Assembly: GCA_947463915.1 (NCBI GenBank)
Contig: CANHVO010000007.1
Span: forward strand, 1 to 61,036
Length of the DNA stretch: 61,036 nt
Source of the DNA: Planctomycetaceae bacterium
GTDB taxonomy: Bacteria; Planctomycetota; Planctomycetia; Pirellulales; Pirellulaceae
Direction: 5' to 3'
This document shows positions 18,377 through 27,027 of the stretch, piece after piece; the first letter of the stretch is position 1, and each line of letters begins with the position of its first letter. The notes beneath the pieces were generated by a model that saw only the letters and a program-made list of their open reading frames with translations, was not told the origin of the DNA and ran no database searches. A program made the translations under genes and the position numbers.

Positions 18377-19005
18377 TCGCAAGTCCCCAACCAAAACCTT
18401 AGCCAATAAACCATCAAATTGAGTGCACGTGTCATCGGAATGCATCATCGATCGGCAGATGACTAACCAGCACCTCGTTCCCGAAAACTTCGTGAACACG
18501 GGAGATCGCGTCATCTACGCATTCTAAGCTACGAACATAACTCCGTTTCGCATTCAAACGCAAGTTTCATGCCAACCGGGCGCCTATCGTGCAGCAAAAG
18601 CCCGGAGGGCGACATATCTCTGCCGGCGGCGTGAGCCGCCGGAACACAGTCTTGCGAACTGCAAAGCCCGGAGGGCGACACATTGAAAGCGATATTCGCG
18701 TAGTCGTTTGGAGCTTACTCAACAGAATGATCAGCAAGCACCTTTTGATACTCATCTAGAAAATTTGCTTCAAGTGGTGCTCACTCCGGCTGTCTATGTG
18801 TCGCCCTCCGGGCTTAGAAACAACAAAATCAGAATCCGGCGGCTCACGCTGGCTCACGCCGCCGGCAGAGATGTTTCGCACTCCGGGCTGAGTAATCACA
18901 GCCAACCACACACCGTTTTTATACGCTGGCGAGTCGAATAGGCCCAAACCTTTAGCGGGTCTTGGCATTGCAAAGATCTTTTGAGCGGGACGATAAAAAA
19001 TCGCT
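18377..19005. other. Intergenic region with composite repeats
   Basis: 629 bp with no supportable gene. The part next to 18376 holds the YXWGXW gene leader. The middle (18600-18888) is a mosaic of GCCCGGAGGGCGACA repeats in both orientations and a GC-rich hairpin. Confidence 0.6.
18600..18888. repeat. GCCCGGAGGGCGACA repeat cluster
   Basis: The 15-mer GCCCGGAGGGCGACA occurs directly at 18600-18614 and 18666-18680, inverted at 18799-18813, and in degenerate inverted form near 18872-18888. Between the first two is an 8-bp GC hairpin (CCGGCGGC 18623-18630 with GCCGCCGG 18635-18642); its sequence reappears inverted near 18838-18864. The whole forms a large imperfect inverted repeat about 290 bp long. 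Confidence 0.85.
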
Positions 19006-22000
19006 CTACTCTTTTTTCACCGAATGAATCGTATTATGAATGATTCCCTCAGTGGGCGTTCCCGAGATTGTTTGAAAGGCGAACTTCACTTCCATACACC
19101 ATGTTGGCATTAGTTCTTCCACGGCAATGCGAACCGTTTTGCCGTCTTCCAAAACGACTGCCGAGCTAACCTTAAGCATCTTTTCGTTGAGATGGTCGGA
19201 GCCATACTTCTTCGACCTCTTTAGCGACCAGGACTTGATCGATATGTTCATCGGCTTGACTGAATCTGGGGCAATGGGTTCCGCGAAGGTCAAATGCAAT
19301 CCGGATTCCTTGACGTGCATGGCCACCGGTAAGACCATCGGTTGATCCGTCGCTCGCAATCGATAGAGTCCACCAGGGCTGGTTGCGTTCCCTGCCCAAG
19401 CGAACATCCCGCAAAGATACAACTGTTGGTCTTGAGACCGAAAACGTCCTCGCATGACTCCAGTCGGAAACGCAGGAATCGGCAACTCAATCATGCCGCC
19501 TTGTCGCTTGCCATCTACTTGCTCATGCAAAACAGAAAACACCTTTCCATAGCCATAGGACAAGTTGAGCAAACTGCCGTTGAGCGACTTCCATCGAGGG
19601 CTATCAACCCAAAGCAACTCCGCCGGCGAACGATCAAACGCATTGGTTATCCAGCACAAGGGAGGCTCCATCGCGGAATCGGATTCGTCGGTTACGTCGT
19701 GGTAGCCAAACATGTTGCCATAAAAATTGGGTTTGCCTGATGGGTTAAGCGTTACCCAATTGATTCGGTTCTTTGGATTCCAGAAGCCCTCTTGGTCGGT
19801 TACGACAAACGAACCATCTGGATTTAGGCAGACACCGTTAGCGGCGCGAAAGCCCGTTGCAATAATGTCGGTGCGCGATCCGTCTGGTGGTACGCGAAGC
19901 AACGTTCCATGTTGAGGAACCACGGCGACCAAAGCATGACGACCTGACTTGGCGTAATAAAAATTACCAGCCTCGTCGACTTGCAACCCCATCGCAAACT
20001 CATGAAAGTGCTCCGTGACTTGGTGGTCATTGTTAAAGCATTGGTAAAAGTCGGTTTCGCCATCGCCATTCAAATCATGCAATATCGCTAGTTGGTCTCT
20101 GCAGGTCAGATAAATCTTTTCTCGAATGATCTTTAAGCCAAGCGGCTGGTAGAGACCCGATGCGATGCGGTGCCATTTTAGGACTCCATCGTCCGCAAAC
20201 CGCACGTGCCAAACATCTCCGTCCCAAGTGCAAATGGCCATGCTGCCATCGGCAAAGAAATCGAGTCCAGAGAAACGCAATTGCGCTAGCCATGGGTTCG
20301 ACTCAGGGGCCGTTAAGGCGTCGACCGCAAATGGGCCCTTGTCAAACGACGTAACAACCTTGGTCTCCAATATTTGAGGCCAACTGGCTGGTCCGCCATG
20401 CGTCAACGCAGAGAGGTCCAGCGGTGCATCGGCAAGTTCCGCTGCGAGCAACTTTACGAGGGAGTGGAAACTGGTTTTCGTATCCGGTTCGAACTCCGTT
20501 ACCCAAAGCGAAAATTGGATCGCTTCCCGGCCAGCTGGGATCGTTACCTTCAAGCGGTGATCTTCATTTGCCCAAGAGACTTTCTGAGTTCCCGGTGAAA
20601 CGCCTGCCGCCAATGTCGAGGTGAGCACTGCCACTGCCGTTGCTTTTTCGCCAATGGTTTCCTTGAAACCGTTTTCCGCCGTCTCGGCAAGTTGCAGGAC
20701 GAGATCGCGATCGCGTGGGCCGATATTGAACGTTCGCAAAAAGGCCACGTTTCGCTTGCTGTCGGCAGAAGCAAGTGAGCCTGGCGATTCAAGCAATTCC
20801 GTATTTCCGATCGAATACGCAAACACAACTTTGGCGCCGTGGTGATATTGGCCATGGTATTTGCCCCATTGCTTTGGCAGAGGTCCATAGCGGCGTTTAT
20901 CGCGTCCCTCAACGCGTTGATCATCAATAAACGATCCTGACTCTGGTTCTGCCCAGCCTGGACCATTTCCGTTGGCCAACACCACATGTCCGCTAACCTT
21001 TGGATGGATCTGATGCTCGCCATTGAGCTGGATGTCTCGCCAATCGATAAACCGCGAACCTTTGTCCCCTTCCTCGGCATGCCAAGCTGTTGAAACTCGA
21101 AGCGTATCGGTATCGAAAATCATCCACTGATCACCGCGAGAGACACCACCTGCCCCTGAGTTGAGTCGGACCGCAGTCCCTTTGTAAGCGATGTTGAGCG
21201 AACCGCCTGGCGTTTCGTAGCAGTGAGTTAAGCTCGAACCGTAGTCCATTGCGCTCCATGCTTCGATCTTGCTCGGTTCTGGTCCTCGCGTGTCTCCTTT
21301 GGGCAACGCAGCGAGATAGGCTGAATCTATCGGCGCGAGCTGGGAAGGATTATGAGGTCGTAGATAGGTTTCTCGAAGATAATGGATCACGTCGTATTTT
21401 TGCGATGGCACCATCCAAGTTTGCGCTGGCATGAAACCGAATCCTCGCGTCAAAGTGCGATACATGGACAAAGGATCGCTACCGTTCTTGAACTTGCCTT
21501 CTGCAAATCGCATGGCGGTTGGGAGCGAACCAGCTTGCTCTTTGGTACCGTGACAGTTACCACAGACTCGTTGATAGATGGCTTCTCCACGTTTCAGGGA
21601 CTTGTCGTCCAGATCTCGAATGAAGCCTGCATGGTCGATATGGTCTTCGTATTCAGGCAGCTTCAATGTGATGAGCGCCTCGGATGGTTGCAATTCTTTG
21701 GCGCGTTGGATGCCGCCATCTCGAATCTCAATTAAGTAACGAATCAGATCGAAGAATTGCTGGCGACTGCCAAGCTGATTGATTTGTCCTGCAGGCATGA
21801 TCGATTGCGTTTGATTGACAAAGCTCTCAATATCGTTCTTGAGGACGGTAACCAGTTGATTGTTGCCATCGCGCAAGATAACTTTGGATTCGCTTCGTTC
21901 GACTAGCAAACCGGTAATGGTTTCGCCGTCCGCCGTTAAGACACTGGCGGATTCGAATCCTTTTCGGATGGACTTGGAGGGATCGAGAACGGCTTCGACG

Positions 22001-22290
22001 ATGCCTTCGTTTGAGAGCGGTTCTTTGGCATTGGCGAGATTTGGCCCCAGGCTGATTTGCAAACCATCGCCGACGGAGTGGCATTTGGAGCACGACATGG
22101 AGGGTTGAAAAAACGTGATGGCACCGCGTGCCGCATCGCCATCGCGTTTTGCCATTTCCGCAAGTTCTTTAATCGAAAAACGCTTTAGGTCCTGTTCGAG
22201 CGATTGCGCAAAGGCTGTTTGTCGAAAACAGATCAATGCGACGAAGAAAACAAAGCAAAAGTTCACGAGGTTGGATTTGCGTAAGTTCAT
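19006..22290 (-). CDS. Diheme cytochrome c / DUF6797-like secreted protein
   Basis: About 1094 residues from ATG 22290, which opens a signal peptide (MNLRKSNLV to TAFAQ); an upstream ATG at 22317 is possible, and the reading to 22641 runs through palindromic repeats and is rejected. Two heme-binding sites are visible: CSKCH (Cys67, Cys70, His71) with possible axial Met in IMPAGQ, and CGNCH (Cys243, Cys246, His247). The middle is beta-rich and DUF6797-like. The C-terminal 450 residues look like a six-bladed propeller similar to PVC sugar-dehydrogenase-type domains (DGSMAICTWDGDVWHVRF, LNGDGETDFYQCFNND, TGFRAANGVCLNPDGSFVVTD). Probably a periplasmic redox protein, perhaps in glycan breakdown; the substrate is unknown. 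Confidence 0.85.
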   Translation of the reverse strand: MNLRKSNLVNFCFVFFVALICFRQTAFAQSLEQDLKRFSIKELAEMAKRDGDAARGAITFFQPSMSCSKCHSVGDGLQISLGPNLANAKEPLSNEGIVEAVLDPSKSIRKGFESASVLTADGETITGLLVERSESKVILRDGNNQLVTVLKNDIESFVNQTQSIMPAGQINQLGSRQQFFDLIRYLIEIRDGGIQRAKELQPSEALITLKLPEYEDHIDHAGFIRDLDDKSLKRGEAIYQRVCGNCHGTKEQAGSLPTAMRFAEGKFKNGSDPLSMYRTLTRGFGFMPAQTWMVPSQKYDVIHYLRETYLRPHNPSQLAPIDSAYLAALPKGDTRGPEPSKIEAWSAMDYGSSLTHCYETPGGSLNIAYKGTAVRLNSGAGGVSRGDQWMIFDTDTLRVSTAWHAEEGDKGSRFIDWRDIQLNGEHQIHPKVSGHVVLANGNGPGWAEPESGSFIDDQRVEGRDKRRYGPLPKQWGKYHGQYHHGAKVVFAYSIGNTELLESPGSLASADSKRNVAFLRTFNIGPRDRDLVLQLAETAENGFKETIGEKATAVAVLTSTLAAGVSPGTQKVSWANEDHRLKVTIPAGREAIQFSLWVTEFEPDTKTSFHSLVKLLAAELADAPLDLSALTHGGPASWPQILETKVVTSFDKGPFAVDALTAPESNPWLAQLRFSGLDFFADGSMAICTWDGDVWHVRFADDGVLKWHRIASGLYQPLGLKIIREKIYLTCRDQLAILHDLNGDGETDFYQCFNNDHQVTEHFHEFAMGLQVDEAGNFYYAKSGRHALVAVVPQHGTLLRVPPDGSRTDIIATGFRAANGVCLNPDGSFVVTDQEGFWNPKNRINWVTLNPSGKPNFYGNMFGYHDVTDESDSAMEPPLCWITNAFDRSPAELLWVDSPRWKSLNGSLLNLSYGYGKVFSVLHEQVDGKRQGGMIELPIPAFPTGVMRGRFRSQDQQLYLCGMFAWAGNATSPGGLYRLRATDQPMVLPVAMHVKESGLHLTFAEPIAPDSVKPMNISIKSWSLKRSKKYGSDHLNEKMLKVSSAVVLEDGKTVRIAVEELMPTWCMEVKFAFQTISGTPTEGIIHNTIHSVKKE

Positions 22291-22483
22291 AGAAACGATG
22301 ATTGAGAAGGGAAGCATTCGTCGGCTTTGTTGATGGGAAGGCCTGATGGGAAAGTATACTCTACCCACCCTCGGAGATCGTAAGGTCTTGGAGATCATCA
22401 GGTTGAGAAACCATCCCCCTGGGAGGGTCGAACGGGTCGAGCGAAGCGATGGGAGGGTGAAGAGACCGTAGGGGCATAATGAT

Positions 22484-22504
22484 CGCCGCATTGCGGCGTT
22501 TTTT
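22484..22504 (+). terminator. Terminator-like hairpin in a repeat
   Basis: CGCCGC-att-GCGGCG followed by six T on the plus strand has the form of a Rho-independent terminator, but no plus-strand gene ends here. A partial copy of the same block occurs at about 22787-22818, so it is more likely part of a repeat that happens to be terminator-shaped. Confidence 0.4.
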
Positions 22505-22602
22505 GAAATGTGCCAACGGCACACACGCCGATACCCCAGGGCATAGCCCTGGGTTCGCTTTTGATATTTGTCGCTTTGTCCGGCTCGTCCCGACCGGACA
22601 CC

Positions 22603-22724
22603 GCTTTGGTGTTCTAATTGGCCGAGTGATGAAAATGACACCTCCGGATTCGTCGCACCGCCAAAGCCGGTGCGACGAATCCGGAGGTGCGAGGTAGGGC
22701 GGCGTGAATCTAGAACACCAAAGC
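22603..22724. repeat. Nested palindrome
   Basis: The inner stem is a perfect 22-bp pair (22639-22660 with 22668-22689) with a 7-nt loop; its arm begins CACCTCCGGATTCGTCGCAC. The outer inverted repeat GCTTTGGTGTTCTA (22603-22616) matches 22711-22724 exactly. Box-within-box architecture resembles the 14914-15035 element, with a different sequence. Confidence 0.92.
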
Positions 22725-22902
22725 TGCGGACGGAGGGGCAAGCCCCAGCCGTCCTTAAATACTTTACAGCGTTGCCCTAACGGGGGCATTATGATAGCCG
22801 CATTGCGCATTTTTTTCCGGAGGCCGAGGGCGCCCGCCCAGGTTTGCTTTGGGGGCTAGCAGTTGACGGACTTGCTTGAACCTACTAAACTTTTCGAGAC
22901 AT

Positions 22903-22977
22903 GGTGGTAGTAGCTCAGTTGGTTAGAGCGGCGGATTGTGGTTCCGCAGGTCGGGGGTTCGAGCCCCCTCTATCACC
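22903..22977 (+). tRNA. tRNA-His (GTG)
   Basis: The acceptor stem GTGGTAG (22904-22910) pairs with CTATCAC (22970-22976). The extra G at 22903 opposite C22977 is the G-1 typical of tRNA-His. The anticodon arm is GCGGA-TTGTGGT-TCCGC with anticodon GTG. The T arm is GGGGG-TTCGAGC-CCCC-like. CCA is not encoded. The 3' half is the integration site of the downstream island and remains intact. Confidence 0.97.
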
Positions 22978-22979
22978 CT
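22936..22979 (+). other. attL of the island (tRNA-His 3' half)
   Basis: 44 bp identical to 48570-48613, running from the anticodon loop (TTGTGGTTCCGCAGG) through the tRNA 3' end and two flanking bases. Flanking bases differ at both sides, which fixes the repeat limits. Confidence 0.93.
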
Positions 22980-23052
22980 GAAACTTGAGCAGGCGAATCA
23001 TTGGGAAAAAGATGATTCCGTGAGACGTTCTCACGAGCGCCGACGTTGGATG

Positions 23053-23074
23053 AAAAACGGTAATTACCGTTTTT
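23053..23074. terminator. Palindrome between tRNA-His and integrase
   Basis: A perfect 22-bp palindrome centred on ACGGTAATTACCGT, flanked by A5 and T5/T6. It could end tRNA-His transcription (stem plus U run) in either direction, or serve as a recombinase arm or operator site. A related sequence, CGGTATTTACCGTTTT, lies near the other end of the island at about 48422-48437. Confidence 0.55.
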
Positions 23075-23105
23075 TGTCCCATGATCGCGATTCGTGAGGA
23101 TGAAA

Positions 23106-24401
23106 ATGATACCAAAATACCGCAAGCATCTATCTAGCGGGCGAGCTGTGGTGACTCTTAGTGGCCGAGATTGCTATCTCGGGGTTTATGGTTCTGAAGA
23201 GTCCAAGCAGAACTATCGGCGACTGATCGCCGAATACTTAGCATCTGATGGGCTTTTCCTGTCAAAAGCCGATAAAGAAACCCTTTCGATTTCTAGTCTT
23301 GCGGAGGCCTATCTGCGACATGCGAAAAAGGAATTCGGGGGGGATAGACTCTCTCGCAAAGAACTGCTCCGGACGGCCTTTGGTGACGCACTGCTGGGCT
23401 GCCGAGCTCTTACTTCTGTGTATGGCCCAACCCTGGCGAACGATTTTGGACCGCAGTCGCTAAAGGCCATTCGAGAGGACTTATTGATTCACCATAAGAA
23501 CGGACTACGAAAGGATGGCCAGCCAAATCGCCGGTTAACACGCCCCGTAGTCAATCGAAGAATCCGGGCGATCGTGCGTATCTTCAAGTGGGCCGTGGCT
23601 GAATCGCTTGTCAGGGCTGAAGTTTGGCATTCTTTGCAGGCAGTCGAGTCGCTCAAGCTTGGAAAATGCAAAGCACCTGAACCGGCCCCAATAAAACCCA
23701 TCGAGAACCATGTCGTCGACCAAACACTTTTGCATCTGCCGCCGGTTGTTGCTGACATGGTTCGATTTCAACTTCTTGTTGGCTGCCGGCCAGGCGAGGT
23801 ATGTGGACTTAGGCCGGAAATGATCGACCAAACTGGCGAGGTATGGGAGGCAAACTTGGACAAGCACAAGACCGCCTGGCGCGGCAAGAAGCGAATCCTC
23901 TACATCGGTCCGCAAGCTCAATTGATTATCAAGAAGTATCTGAACCGGCCTGCCGACTCGTATTGCTTCTCACCCATTGAGGCCATGGATCAGCGAATCG
24001 AGAAGCGAGCGAATGCGAGACTGACTCCAAAAAACCAAGGAAACCGAGTTGGCTACACAAAACAGACCCGAATAGCAAAGAAAGCTCGGAAGCGACACAC
24101 TCGACTCAAGAATGTTTCCGATTGCTACGTCACAACAAGCTACGGTAGAGCGATTCTCTATGGTTGCCGACTTGCGTTTCCAGCACCGAGCGGGCTGTCA
24201 GAAAAGCAAATTAAAGAATGGCATCGTCAGCACAAGTGGAGCCCAAATCAATTGAGGCATTCGGCTGCAACGCGAATTCGAAAGGCGCATGGACTCGAAG
24301 CCGCGAGCGTGATTCTTGGTCACAGCGAGCTTGGAGTCACTCAAGTCTATGCCGAAGCAGATCGAGACAAGGCGATCGCAATTTCGAAATCTGACGGATG
24401 A
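23106..24401 (+). CDS. Tyrosine recombinase (island integrase)
   Basis: About 431 residues. ATG 23106 is chosen over GTG 23094 because AGGA precedes it and relatives begin near PKYRKH. The N-terminal arm and core-binding domains are followed by the catalytic domain: Arg I in LVGCRPGEVCGL, the Lys strand near HKTAWRGKKRILYI, box II as SPNQLRHSAAT, then LGHSELG and Tyr in VTQVYAEAD. The first His of the HxxR motif is replaced by Asn (NQLR), as I recall for other planctomycete integrases. It should integrate and excise the island at tRNA-His, cutting within the 44-bp att core. It lies next to attL and reads inward. Confidence 0.95.
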   Translation: MIPKYRKHLSSGRAVVTLSGRDCYLGVYGSEESKQNYRRLIAEYLASDGLFLSKADKETLSISSLAEAYLRHAKKEFGGDRLSRKELLRTAFGDALLGCRALTSVYGPTLANDFGPQSLKAIREDLLIHHKNGLRKDGQPNRRLTRPVVNRRIRAIVRIFKWAVAESLVRAEVWHSLQAVESLKLGKCKAPEPAPIKPIENHVVDQTLLHLPPVVADMVRFQLLVGCRPGEVCGLRPEMIDQTGEVWEANLDKHKTAWRGKKRILYIGPQAQLIIKKYLNRPADSYCFSPIEAMDQRIEKRANARLTPKNQGNRVGYTKQTRIAKKARKRHTRLKNVSDCYVTTSYGRAILYGCRLAFPAPSGLSEKQIKEWHRQHKWSPNQLRHSAATRIRKAHGLEAASVILGHSELGVTQVYAEADRDKAIAISKSDG

Positions 24402-24731
24402 TTAAGACCAACGCGTAAGGATTTTTTTGAATTTCTTAAAACTACTGTGCGCCAATGCTTAAGGGAATGCTTAAGGGTGTTACAAAAAGAAAATGTTTTG
24501 AGATCTTCGTAAAAGATGTTACACAGTTTTAGCGGAACTGCACCCAGTTCCGTTTGCGTCCAGTTCGAATAGCCATCGAACTGGACCGCGCGTTCCAGCG
24601 CGCTGCCAAATAACACTGGTCGCATGGTACCAACCAATCACATCCGCACGATCCGGCGGATGGGGCGCGGCAGGATCCCGTTGGGAGTCGGTGACTCGTA
24701 TGGGATTTCGTTTTTTTTGGCAGAGATTTTT
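24402..24731. promoter_or_regulatory. Hairpin cluster and 12-bp tandem repeat after integrase
   Basis: 330 bp without a gene. AATGCTTAAGGG is repeated exactly in tandem (24454-24465, 24466-24477), followed by two TGTTACA-type direct repeats. Three hairpins come next: GGAACTG/CAGTTCC (24534-24551), TCCAGTTCGA/TCGAACTGGA (24559-24585, perfect 10 bp) and CGCGC/GCGCG (about 24587-24602). Between the integrase and replication genes, this could be an origin or regulatory region; that is inference. Confidence 0.5.
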
Positions 24732-25070
24732 ATGAGTAGTATTTCCTGTTCGACTTTTTCAAGTCCGTCGAGTTTTTCAGAACCTGGGAGATTGTATCCA
24801 GTCGCCAAAGTAATCGAGATGGTTACTGGCGTTCGTCCAAGCCCGATGCAATTGCATCGCTACACAACCGGCAAAGGTACTTCAGGGATAGTGTTACCGA
24901 CAGTATTCTTGGGCGGTCGCAAAATGACTTGCGTTTCCGACGTTCAGCAGTGGATCGCTGACGTTACGGCCAAGCGGCAATCAATGACGCGCACGATTGT
25001 GACTAAGCCGTCCGAAGTCGCCAAAAGGCATGCCAAGTCTGAAGCGTTTCTCCGAAGCGAAGGTGTCTAG
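24732..25070 (+). CDS. DUF1580-like helix-turn-helix protein
   Basis: About 112 residues from ATG 24732; the longer reading from 24624 passes through hairpins and is less likely. The core has the layout of planctomycete DUF1580 and MerR-like DNA-binding proteins: a helix-turn-helix around RPSPMQLHRYTTGKG, a beta-turn IVLPTVFLGGRKM, then SDVQQWIADVT. Such proteins are common next to integrases in planctomycete islands and probably regulate excision or replication. The next gene starts 2 nt after its stop. Confidence 0.65.
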   Translation: MSSISCSTFSSPSSFSEPGRLYPVAKVIEMVTGVRPSPMQLHRYTTGKGTSGIVLPTVFLGGRKMTCVSDVQQWIADVTAKRQSMTRTIVTKPSEVAKRHAKSEAFLRSEGV

Positions 25071-25072
25071 CG

Positions 25073-25327
25073 ATGTCGAACGACAACGGAGGTCAGCTCG
25101 ACATTAAGATCGCACGTTTTTTGCATAATCGCACGGAGCTAGGCGCGACACGCGATGAAATCGCAGAAGCACTTGGGACATTAATTCAAAGCGTATGCCC
25201 GTCCATTGCTCGCTTACGAAAGCGATTCCCCGCAATCGTGATCGAAACAAAGGCAATGCGACCGACACGAAGTGGTCGCAATGCACGTGTGCTAGTACAT
25301 ACACGGCATGCAAACACCCCGCCCTGA
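25073..25327 (+). CDS. Small winged-helix-like protein
   Basis: 84 residues, start two bases after the previous stop. Residues 10-50 (KIARFLHNRTELGATRDEIA with EALGTLIQSVCPSIARLRKR) fit a helix-turn-helix or winged-helix DNA-binding fold that recognises a direct target. The tail is basic. It forms an operon with the DUF1580-like gene and ends in a GC-rich hairpin. A regulatory role in the island is inferred. I do not recognise a named family. Confidence 0.6.
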   Translation: MSNDNGGQLDIKIARFLHNRTELGATRDEIAEALGTLIQSVCPSIARLRKRFPAIVIETKAMRPTRSGRNARVLVHTRHANTPP

Positions 25328-25345
25328 TGCGTTTGGGCGGGGTGT
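25314..25345 (+). terminator. GC-rich hairpin at the end of the small HTH gene
   Basis: A perfect 11-bp stem, ACACCCCGCCC (25314-25324) with GGGCGGGGTGT (25335-25345), overlaps the stop codon. No U tract follows, so termination is uncertain. A second palindrome (CCGACATG/CATGTCGG, 25364-25386) lies just beyond and could be an operator for the next gene. Confidence 0.45.
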
Positions 25346-25494
25346 ATCAGAGAAAATCTATAACCGACATGTTTGCGACATGTCGGAACGCCACGGAGTA
25401 TTGGAAACTCAGAGGCAACGCTTTGATGAATCGTGCGACAGGCAGCAGAACCTCACTCACGATCAAAAAAGAATAAGCACGCAAGGGGTCTTAC

Positions 25495-27027
25495 GTGACC
25501 AAAGTTAGTATACCTTCAAACTTCAAAACCAACAACAAAACAGTAGTCATGATAGGAGACGATGAGTCTGATACCGCAGAGCAGGTAATTGGCAGTCTAG
25601 CAAAGCTGAGAGGTCGTGACGCGATCTATTCACGAGGTGGACAACTAGTTCACGTCGTTGCGCAAGACGAATCACGAGTCGCTGGAATGGAAGTTTCAGG
25701 CGAGCGTATTCGCCCGTTCCCAAAGCCATTGATACGCGAGAGAGTCACGCAATGTTGTCAACTCAAAAAGCAAAAGCAGAAAGGCGGCACCTACATTGCC
25801 AAGCCGGAAGCGTGGCTCGTGGATTCCATCTACCATCGAGGTTCTTGGGATTACATCAGGCCTCTTACGGGCATTACCGATTGCCCAAGAATGCGGAACG
25901 ATGGGTCCATTTTGCAGCAGATCGGCTATGACGAGTCAACAGGGCTCCTTTTTTCTCCGACAATTACTTTTCAAGAGATTGGCAATCATCCAACTCGCGA
26001 AGATGCAATTGAATCGGCGAACCGATTGCTTACGGTTGTTGCGGATTTCCCGTTCGAAACGATCTCGGATCGGCTAGGTTGGCTTTGCTTAGTGCTGACG
26101 TACTTATGTCGTCCAGCGATTCATGGGCCATGTCCCATGTTCGCTGTGTCCGCAAACGTTGCAGGTTCAGGTAAAAGCATGCTCATTGACATAGCGTCCT
26201 TGATTGCAACCGGTAAGGTCTCAGCAAGAAAGCCTTACCTGAACGATGGCGAACTTGGCAAATCGATCACGGCGATAGCAATCGAGGCAATCCCAAGCGT
26301 CATGCTCGACAATGTTGATGGATCGCTTGGCGGTGCAAACCTAGATATGGTTCTCACCTCTATGGTTTGGACCGATCGAGTTTTAGGAATCTCCGCTACG
26401 ACTGGCGAATTGCCTATACGCACTGTCTGGAGCTGTACAGGCAATAACGTACGATTTGCTGGTGATACACGTCGACGGGTACTTCCCATTCGCATCGATT
26501 CAAGACTCGAAAAACCAGAGGAACGTAAGGGTTTTAAGATCGACCCGTTACTTCCATGGGTACTCGAAAATCGTGCGAGCCTAGTCCGTGATGCACTTAC
26601 CATCGCCAGAGCGTTCGTTATCGCTGGACGCATCGATCAGGGGCTACGGTGGGGTTCGTTCGAGGCATGGACTGCACTTATCCCATCAGCGATAGCATGG
26701 TTAGGGTTGGGCTCGCCAATCGAAACGAGGGCAACGCTTGACGCAACAGACGATTCCCTTGAACTCGCGAGAGCGTTTATCCTGGGCATTGAGGAATCGA
26801 CGCAAAGGAGAGGTAAGCCAGTGACGGCCTCTGAGATAATAGATGATGCAGTTGGTTGGCTCGGTGAGATACGACAGGCAGTGCTACTTGTTGATGATCA
26901 ACTGAAGTCGCCGGTAAAAGTCGGCCTCACACTCAAGAAACTCAATCGAAGAGTCGTCGATGGCAAAATGATCGTCGCTCAAAAAGATCGCAAATCGATC
27001 AGCCGGTACTCTGTAGAGTTGGCATGA
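25495..27027 (+). CDS. D5/SF3-like helicase ATPase
   Basis: 510 residues from a GTG start. Residues 200-340 look like the ATPase core of phage and plasmid replicative helicases: a P-loop-like AGSGKS (223-228, lacking the canonical first Gly), an acidic Walker B region VMLDNVD (about 269-275), sensor Asn in CTGNNV (314-319), and Arg residues in GDTRRRVLPIRID (323-335) that could be arginine fingers. The C-terminal part contains a helical region that may bind DNA (GKPVTASEIIDDAVGWLG). With the primase 174 bp downstream it forms a replication module, implying the island copies itself after excision. Alternative: a DNA-dependent ATPase with another role. Confidence 0.7.
   Translation: MTKVSIPSNFKTNNKTVVMIGDDESDTAEQVIGSLAKLRGRDAIYSRGGQLVHVVAQDESRVAGMEVSGERIRPFPKPLIRERVTQCCQLKKQKQKGGTYIAKPEAWLVDSIYHRGSWDYIRPLTGITDCPRMRNDGSILQQIGYDESTGLLFSPTITFQEIGNHPTREDAIESANRLLTVVADFPFETISDRLGWLCLVLTYLCRPAIHGPCPMFAVSANVAGSGKSMLIDIASLIATGKVSARKPYLNDGELGKSITAIAIEAIPSVMLDNVDGSLGGANLDMVLTSMVWTDRVLGISATTGELPIRTVWSCTGNNVRFAGDTRRRVLPIRIDSRLEKPEERKGFKIDPLLPWVLENRASLVRDALTIARAFVIAGRIDQGLRWGSFEAWTALIPSAIAWLGLGSPIETRATLDATDDSLELARAFILGIEESTQRRGKPVTASEIIDDAVGWLGEIRQAVLLVDDQLKSPVKVGLTLKKLNRRVVDGKMIVAQKDRKSISRYSVELA

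Larger units (their letters stand above)
22291..22902. other. Intergenic repeat mosaic before tRNA-His
   Basis: 612 bp without a supportable gene. It contains two near-copies of a GGGGCATAATGAT-CGCCGCATTGCG block (about 22471-22498 and 22787-22811), the first followed by TTTTTT, and a nested palindrome (22603-22724). The leader of the cytochrome gene lies at its left end and the tRNA promoter must lie at its right end. Confidence 0.6.

Noticed and set aside
18567-18968. Short minus-strand frames in the repeat cluster
   Set aside because: They are made of palindromic repeats and have no protein-like features.
22291-22641. N-terminal extension of the cytochrome gene
   Set aside because: It runs through terminator-like and palindromic repeats and hides a good signal peptide start at 22290.
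25195-25508. Plus-strand frames of 93 and 66 residues after the small HTH gene
   Set aside because: They run through hairpins and overlap other genes, without a ribosome site or protein-like pattern.
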